Assembly (NCBI GenBank): GCA_001804025.1
Contig: MHFC01000086.1
Location: 201 to 5,344 of the forward strand
Direction: 5' to 3'
Length of the DNA: 5,144 nucleotides
From: Omnitrophica bacterium GWA2_52_8
Lineage (GTDB): Bacteria > Omnitrophota > Omnitrophia > Omnitrophales > Aquincolibacteriaceae
This document shows, in pieces, positions 1-5,144 of the stretch. Positions within the stretch are counted from its first letter, which is position 1. Every line of letters starts with the position of its first letter. The notes under the pieces are model-generated. The model made no database searches. It was not told the origin of the DNA and saw only the letters and a program-made list of their open reading frames with translations. The translations under genes and the position numbers were made by a program.

Positions 1-615
1 CCCCGCTTCGGTCACGCCCAAATGCAGCGGGTAGTCGAACTTCTGGCTGGCAAGCCGGTAGGCCCCGACCATATTCGGCACATCGGAAGCCTTCAGGGAA
101 ATCACAATGTCGTGAAAATCCAGCTCTTCAAGAATCTGCACATGGCGGCGCGCGCTTTCGACCAGCGCTTCGGGCGTCGGGCCGTATTTTTCCATCAGGT
201 CCTTTTCGAGGGAACCGCCGTTGACCCCGATACGGATCGGAACTTTGCGGCTTTTGGCCTTGCGGACGATCTCTTCGGTGCGTTCGCGCTTGCCGATGTT
301 ACCCGGATTCAACCTCAATTTATCGACCCCTTCATCAAGGGCAATCAGCGCAAAACGGTAATTGAAATGAATGTCGGCAATGAGCGGTATGGAGATCCTG
401 GATTTGATTTTGCCGAGCGCACGGGCATCGGCTTCCGTCGGACATGCGACGCGCACAAGTTCGCAGCCGGCCTCAGCCAGTTCCTGGATCTGGCCCACCG
501 TTGCTTCCACATCACGCGTATGGCTGGTCGTCATCGACTGGATGCGCACGGGCGCGTCTCCCCCAAGGAGGACATCCCCGATCATGACCTGCCGTGTTTT
601 TTTACGGGGAATCAT
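1..615 (-). CDS. ispG: IspG (GcpE), 4-hydroxy-3-methylbut-2-enyl-diphosphate synthase; 3' end beyond window
   Basis: This is the N-terminal 205 residues of the enzyme that reductively converts methylerythritol cyclodiphosphate to HMBPP, the penultimate step of the cytosolic MEP isoprenoid pathway. The translation starts [14 protein letters not shown] and shows the family blocks IQSMTT (25-30), [10 protein letters not shown] (55-64), [11 protein letters not shown] (80-90), RLNPGNIG (101-108), [10 protein letters not shown] (127-136), SLKASD (173-178) and [10 protein letters not shown] (196-205), all from the TIM-barrel domain. The C-terminal domain carrying the [4Fe-4S] cysteines lies off the left edge, since the family is usually about 350-400 residues. 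The ATG at 615-613 overlaps the nadA stop by 4 bases (ATGA), so translation is probably coupled. The nearest purine-rich site, GAAAGG at 635-630, is 14 nt away and weak. An alternative Met at residue 11 is possible, but the MIPRKKTRQ start matches family members. No frame damage is seen in the visible part. Confidence 0.96.
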   Translation of the reverse strand, partial: MIPRKKTRQVMIGDVLLGGDAPVRIQSMTTSHTRDVEATVGQIQELAEAGCELVRVACPTEADARALGKIKSRISIPLIADIHFNYRFALIALDEGVDKLRLNPGNIGKRERTEEIVRKAKSRKVPIRIGVNGGSLEKDLMEKYGPTPEALVESARRHVQILEELDFHDIVISLKASDVPNMVGAYRLASQKFDYPLHLGVTEAG

Positions 616-1541
616 ACGATCGAAATCATCCTTTCAATGGGCCGCCTGGCCCGGTCGGCCAAATCTTTCGGAACTTTGATTTCATATTGCAGATTTTCAA
701 GCGAAGCAACGATTTTTTCAAGCGAATTCATCTTCATATAACTGCAGACGGCGTTCACGTTGGCCGGAATAAACTGCTTGCCCGGATTGTCCTTGATCAT
801 GCGGTGTAAAATTCCGGTTTCTGTCGCAATGATAAATGTTTTCTTTGAAGAATCCTTGGCGTAGCGCACCATGCCTTCGGTGGAAAGAATTTGGTCCGCA
901 AGATGCATGGACTTTGTCAAACAGCCGCACTCAGGATGCATAATCAATTCCGCACCGGGGTGTTCGCGTTTCAGCTGCTCAAGCTCCCGCGATTGAATCA
1001 GCATATGCGTCGGGCAGTATCCTTGCCAGAGTTCGATATTCTCCCGCCCTGTCCGTTTTTTAACATAGGTCCCGAGAAAAAAATCCGGCACAAACAGGAT
1101 CTTGCGGTCCTGTGAAATGCTCCGGACAACCTGCTCGGCATTTGAAGAGGTGCAGCAATAATCGCTTTCGGCTTTCACGGCCGCGGAAGTATTGACGTAG
1201 CACACCACAACACCGTCCGGGTTCTGGGTCTTCCATTTCCGTACGTCTTCCGGCTTGATCATGTCCGCAAGCGTGCAGCCGGCTTCCGGATCCGGTATCA
1301 GGACTTTCTTGTCGGGACACAAAATACTGGCCGTTTCGGCCATAAAATGGACCCCGCAAAACAAGATGACATCCGCGCGGGTCTTGGCCGCTTCCTGTGC
1401 CAGCCGCAGCGAATCGCCGGCGATGTCGGCAATCTCCTGGATTTCGCCGGTCTGGTAGTTATGGGCCAAAAGCACGGCATTACGCTCTTTTTTGAGCGCC
1501 GCGATCTCGTCCTGGATTGTGGGAAATAATTGTCGGGCCAT
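612..1541 (-). CDS. nadA: Quinolinate synthase NadA
   Basis: NadA condenses iminoaspartate with dihydroxyacetone phosphate to quinolinate, the committed step of de novo NAD synthesis, using an oxygen-sensitive [4Fe-4S] cluster. The 309-residue length is that of the compact NadA form. Three cluster cysteines can be placed by spacing and context: C89 ([12 protein letters not shown]), C176 (WQGYCPTHM) and C266 ([12 protein letters not shown]). The C89-C176 spacing of 87 residues matches characterised NadA proteins. Likely substrate-pocket residues are H27/Y29 (AHNYQ), S44 (AGDS), Y115/N117 (CYVNTS) and H202/E204 (MHPEC), placed from memory of the family. The ATG at 1541 gives [10 protein letters not shown]. 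No Shine-Dalgarno is visible before it (AATCAGAAT precedes the ATG). The gene follows thiC after a 147-nt gap filled by a palindromic repeat, and its stop overlaps the ispG start. The iminoaspartate-supplying partner (NadB or an aspartate dehydrogenase) and NadC are not in the window. Confidence 0.97.
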   Translation of the reverse strand: MARQLFPTIQDEIAALKKERNAVLLAHNYQTGEIQEIADIAGDSLRLAQEAAKTRADVILFCGVHFMAETASILCPDKKVLIPDPEAGCTLADMIKPEDVRKWKTQNPDGVVVCYVNTSAAVKAESDYCCTSSNAEQVVRSISQDRKILFVPDFFLGTYVKKRTGRENIELWQGYCPTHMLIQSRELEQLKREHPGAELIMHPECGCLTKSMHLADQILSTEGMVRYAKDSSKKTFIIATETGILHRMIKDNPGKQFIPANVNAVCSYMKMNSLEKIVASLENLQYEIKVPKDLADRARRPIERMISIV

Positions 1542-1688
1542 ATTCTGATTGATTTAGGGCATCTAACAAAACCTCTTTCGTTTTGTCATTGCGAGGAGGC
1601 GATATCGACGAAGCAATCTCAAAACCTGAGATTGCCGTGCCCGCCGAAAATACCGGCGAGATCGCAATGACAGTTTTGTTAGGCGCGC
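1542..1688. other. thiC-nadA intergenic gap occupied by a repeat
   Basis: This 147-nt spacer is the only real gap in the operon. If the 120-bp inverted-repeat element (1563-1682) is taken out, only 27 nt remain: 6 after the thiC stop and 21 before the nadA ATG. That suggests an originally tight junction later separated by the element. I see no intrinsic terminator with a T tract in the leftward direction, and no convincing promoter for nadA. Confidence 0.7.
1563..1682. repeat. MITE/REP-like palindromic repeat with TGTCATTGCGAG core
   Basis: The element is bounded by a perfect 10-bp inverted repeat: CTAACAAAAC at 1563-1572 against GTTTTGTTAG at 1673-1682. Inside it is a second 11-bp arm pair: TGTCATTGCGA at 1584-1594 against TCGCAATGACA at 1662-1672. 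The right arms are contiguous, while the left arms are separated by an 11-nt bulge. The interior forms two further hairpins: GCAATCTC (1613-1620) with GAGATTGC (1628-1635), and CGCCG (1642-1646) with CGGCG (1654-1658). The whole therefore folds as a branched cruciform. From memory, the core belongs to the dispersed TGTCATTGCGAG...GCAATCTC family, recurrent in many bacterial genomes. It has no coding capacity. Short ORFs read through it are artefacts. Confidence 0.85.
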
Positions 1689-4138
<2,450 letters not shown>

Positions 4139-4183
4139 AACAGGAGTGCTGGAAATAAGTTACAACCTTGATTACAAACACTT

Positions 4184-4204
4184 CCTTGCCCGCTCATGGC
4201 AAGG
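4184..4204. promoter_or_regulatory. Palindrome at the predicted transcription start
   Basis: CCTTGCC (4184-4190) and GGCAAGG (4198-4204) form a perfect 7-bp inverted repeat around a 7-nt spacer. It sits just downstream of the predicted -10 box, so it would lie at the extreme 5' end of the transcript or serve as an operator. No T tract follows it on the minus strand, so it is not a terminator. Confidence 0.4.
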
Positions 4205-4208
4205 GCTC

Positions 4209-4237
4209 ATCATACACCGCCCGTCTTTCTTTGTCCA
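4209..4237 (-). promoter_or_regulatory. Sigma70-type promoter of the operon
   Basis: On the minus strand TGGACA (4237-4232) and TATGAT (4214-4209) are separated by exactly 17 bp. Each hexamer is one base from consensus. Transcription would start near 4202, giving a 5' leader of about 64 nt before the ATG at 4138. No TPP riboswitch or other recognisable aptamer is seen in that leader or between genes, although thiC is in the operon. Confidence 0.55.
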
Positions 4238-4518
4238 GACAGCAGGAACGACTACTGATTAGCGTCTATCTATATATAAATAAAGAAGTTACAGATTTCA
4301 AAAAACAAGAGCTCCGGTTGCGCAAAAATCAGATAGCAGAAACACCGCGATTCCGTCACGCCCGATAATCCTATAAACGCAACACATCCGCTTGCTACCG
4401 TTGAAAAAAAAGCCGATGCAGACGCCGTCCTCACCAAAACAACCGGCATCCACAAAATATACTCTGATACCGTCTAACATTTGGCGGAGAAAAAACTCGA
4501 CCAATATCCTTTTATTCC
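4238..4518. other. Non-coding, partly A/T-rich stretch upstream of the promoter
   Basis: No gene with a start and ribosome-binding site is evident on either strand. The plus strand has an open stretch at 4337-4474 (46 codons, no start codon, TAA at 4475-4477). Its composition looks coding-like and it reads DNPINATHPLATVEKK in its middle, so it may be the end of a decayed gene. The minus-strand ORF over the same bases is rich in F and C and looks like its shadow. A short A/T-rich tract with a TATATATA-like run lies near 4267-4285. Confidence 0.4.
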
Positions 4519-4615
4519 CCTTCTCCCGTCGGGAGAAGGCCGGGATGAGGGGATACGATTTAAATTTTCAAACATTCACCGCCCCCTCACCCTACCCTCT
4601 CCCGAAGGGAGAGGG
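4519..4615. repeat. Inverted pair of REP-like palindromes (CCCTCTCCC / GGGAGAGGG type)
   Basis: Unit one is CCTTCTCCC (4519-4527), GTC, GGGAGAAGG (4531-4539). Unit two is CCCTCTCCC (4595-4603), GAA, GGGAGAGGG (4607-4615). Each is a perfect 9-bp stem with a 3-nt loop. The inner flanks also pair: TGAGGGG (4546-4552) with CCCCTCA (4583-4589). The two units therefore form a head-to-head repeat pair that can fold into one compound structure. The plus-strand translation gives the familiar artefact peptide PSPYPLPKGEGK, often mis-annotated as protein, so no gene is called here. Confidence 0.85.
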
Positions 4616-4670
4616 TAAAAGATCAAACCCTATTCTCCTAATTTCCTTAGTCCCATCTGACATTTAATTT

Positions 4671-4692
4671 TACCGGCGCTTATGCGCCGGTA
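4671..4692. repeat. Perfect 9-bp hairpin
   Basis: TACCGGCGC (4671-4679), a TTAT loop and GCGCCGGTA (4684-4692) form a GC-rich perfect stem. Neither strand has a T tract immediately after it, so it does not look like a standard intrinsic terminator. It borders the stem-loop cluster on its right. Confidence 0.7.
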
Positions 4693-4693
4693 C

Positions 4694-4933
4694 TCAGCGA
4701 GTCGGACTAGATGTCCGACAACGCTGATGTATGGAAAGACGGTACTGTGCCCGCTTGAAACGGCAACGCTCAATTTCAAGCGTCAGGGCGCACTAATGAA
4801 GTTCCAACCTCGAGGGGATCCTGGATTACATCAGGGGAGGTTATTGCTAGTGCATCGTCCAGATTGAAATGACGCGTTGTTCATTTCAATCGCACAGTGC
4901 CGCATACCCGTCAAAACAAGGTTGACGCGGCAC
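4694..4933. other. Cluster of nested stem-loops, possible structured RNA or compound repeat
   Basis: Several strong stems follow each other. TCAGCG (4694-4699) pairs with CGCTGA (4722-4727), enclosing GTCGGA (4701-4706) with TCCGAC (4714-4719). CGCTTGAAA (4752-4760) pairs with TTTCAAGCG (4774-4782). GCACTA (4790-4795) pairs with TAGTGC (4848-4853), enclosing AACCTC (4806-4811) with GAGGTT (4837-4842). GATTGAAATGA (4862-4872) pairs with TCATTTCAATC (4881-4891). GTGCCGC (4897-4903) pairs with GCGGCAC (4927-4933), enclosing GTCAA with TTGAC. No ORF explains this, and I do not recognise an RNA family: it is not tmRNA, RNase P, SRP or group I/II intron by their key motifs. Orientation is unknown. 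Confidence 0.5.
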
Positions 4934-4980
4934 GAGTGCATTGTTTCATTATAAATTAAAAAGTTTTTTATCAGGAGACA

Positions 4981-5022
4981 AGTACTGTGTTCCGATTCAT
5001 AAAAAAAATGAAACACAGTACT
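4981..5022. repeat. 11-bp hairpin with A-rich loop
   Basis: AGTACTGTGTT (4981-4991) pairs perfectly with AACACAGTACT (5012-5022). The loop is A-rich, with a run of eight A at 5001-5008, and can extend by TTCAT/ATGAA. The arm shares GTACTGTG with 4742-4749 in the stem-loop cluster. The hairpin overlaps the first codons of a possible small plus-strand ORF. Confidence 0.65.
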
Positions 5023-5079
5023 AAGCAACAGTGCATAAGTCTTTTAATGTTTTGTCATCCCCGGCTGGTTTTTCATTAA
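4987..5079 (+). CDS. Possible 30-codon ORF (leader peptide or gene remnant)
   Basis: A GTG at 4987 follows AGGAG (4973-4977) with a 9-nt spacer, and a TATAAA box lies at 4950-4955 without a good -35 partner. The translation begins MFRFIKKMKHSTKQQ, has a short hydrophobic stretch (CISLLMF), and ends at a TAA (5077-5079). The last codons run into the palindromic repeat starting near 5054. This fits either a tiny peptide gene or a 5' gene fragment cut by repeat insertion. I recognise no family. The hairpin at 4981-5022 covers the start codon. Confidence is low because a 30-codon frame can occur by chance. Confidence 0.2.
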   Translation: MFRFIKKMKHSTKQQCISLLMFCHPRLVFH

Positions 5080-5144
5080 ACCAGCACGGGGAAGTACGAG
5101 GGCCAATGAAGCCCTCGTCATCCCCGAATGCTTGTGTCGGGGAT
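5054..5144. repeat. Two GTCATCCCCG palindromic units flanking a third hairpin; runs to the window edge
   Basis: Unit one starts GTCATCCCCG. CCCCG (5059-5063) and GCTGGTTT (5064-5071) pair with AAACCAGC (5078-5085) and CGGGG (5087-5091), with one bulged A at 5086. A middle hairpin is CGAGGGC (5097-5103) with GCCCTCG (5111-5117). Unit two again starts GTCATCCCCG at 5117, where ATCCCCGA (5120-5127) pairs with TCGGGGAT (5137-5144). It stops at the last base of the window, so the array may continue. This is the dispersed CATCCCCGAATG...CGGGGAT type of repeat, recognised from memory. It encodes nothing. Confidence 0.8.

Noticed and set aside
22..741. 239-codon plus-strand ORF
   Set aside because: It is antisense to ispG and the end of nadA, whose minus-strand translations match their families throughout.
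1561..1684. Integron attC-like ends (ATCTAAC ... GTTAGGC match RYYYAAC ... GTTRRRY)
   Set aside because: The end motifs fit the consensus, but the interior is the common TGTCATTGCGAG dispersed repeat. No integrase or second attC is present, and the site separates two metabolic genes of a conserved type. The match is short enough to be chance.
4139..4202. TPP riboswitch in the operon leader
   Set aside because: The leader is only about 64 nt and lacks the conserved CUGAGA and ACCUGAUC-type blocks on the minus strand. None is seen in the repeat region upstream either.
4298..4504. 68-codon minus-strand ORF rich in F and C
   Set aside because: It looks like the shadow of a coding-like plus-strand frame and has no domain or start signal. 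It lies upstream of the operon promoter.
4392..4667. 91-codon plus-strand ORF containing APSPYPLPKGEGK
   Set aside because: This peptide is the well-known translation artefact of the CCCTCTCCC-type REP repeat. No ribosome-binding site or family supports a gene.
4671..4692. Intrinsic terminator
   Set aside because: The stem is strong, but neither strand has a T tract directly after it, and no gene ends nearby.
5054..5144. CRISPR array
   Set aside because: The repeated GTCATCCCCG units are palindromic and have unequal lengths, with a hairpin instead of a unique spacer. There are only two units and no cas genes.

Overview
The window is a bacterial chromosomal segment of intermediate base composition. 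One operon runs leftward on the minus strand from about 4200 to beyond position 1. It is preceded by about 1 kb of repeat-rich DNA without a convincing full-length gene. In transcription order the genes are: a fused two-domain protein of the siroheme decarboxylase family (AhbA/AhbB or NirD/NirL type), thiC (thiamine pyrimidine synthase), nadA (quinolinate synthase) and ispG (MEP-pathway isoprenoid synthesis, cut by the left window edge).

The first and third junctions are 4-base ATGA overlaps, which indicates translational coupling. The middle junction, thiC-nadA, instead holds a 120-bp inverted-repeat element almost exactly filling the gap. Three of the four enzymes (ThiC, NadA, IspG) are oxygen-sensitive [4Fe-4S] enzymes. 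The first protein belongs to a family that makes haem or haem d1 from sirohaem, mostly in anaerobes. The operon therefore looks like a cofactor-supply unit (tetrapyrrole, thiamine, NAD, isoprenoid) of an anaerobic or microaerophilic bacterium. A near-consensus sigma70 promoter (TGGACA, 17 bp, TATGAT) lies about 70 bp upstream of the first gene.

The right-hand kilobase (4139-5144) contains the operon promoter, a weak coding remnant, an inverted pair of REP-like palindromes, and a cluster of near-perfect stem-loops (4671-4933) that could be a structured RNA or a compound repeat. It also has an A-rich hairpin overlapping a possible 30-codon ORF, and two 'CATCCCCG' palindromic units at the right edge. 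At least three dispersed-repeat families of the kind found in repeat-rich environmental genomes occur here. Such repeats and the gene content would fit an uncultivated lineage such as Omnitrophota or a deltaproteobacteria-like group, but the taxonomic guess is weak.

I did not find a defence, CRISPR or mobile-element protein system. The most unusual items are the divergent AhbA-AhbB fusion leading a [4Fe-4S] enzyme operon and the unexplained stem-loop cluster upstream.
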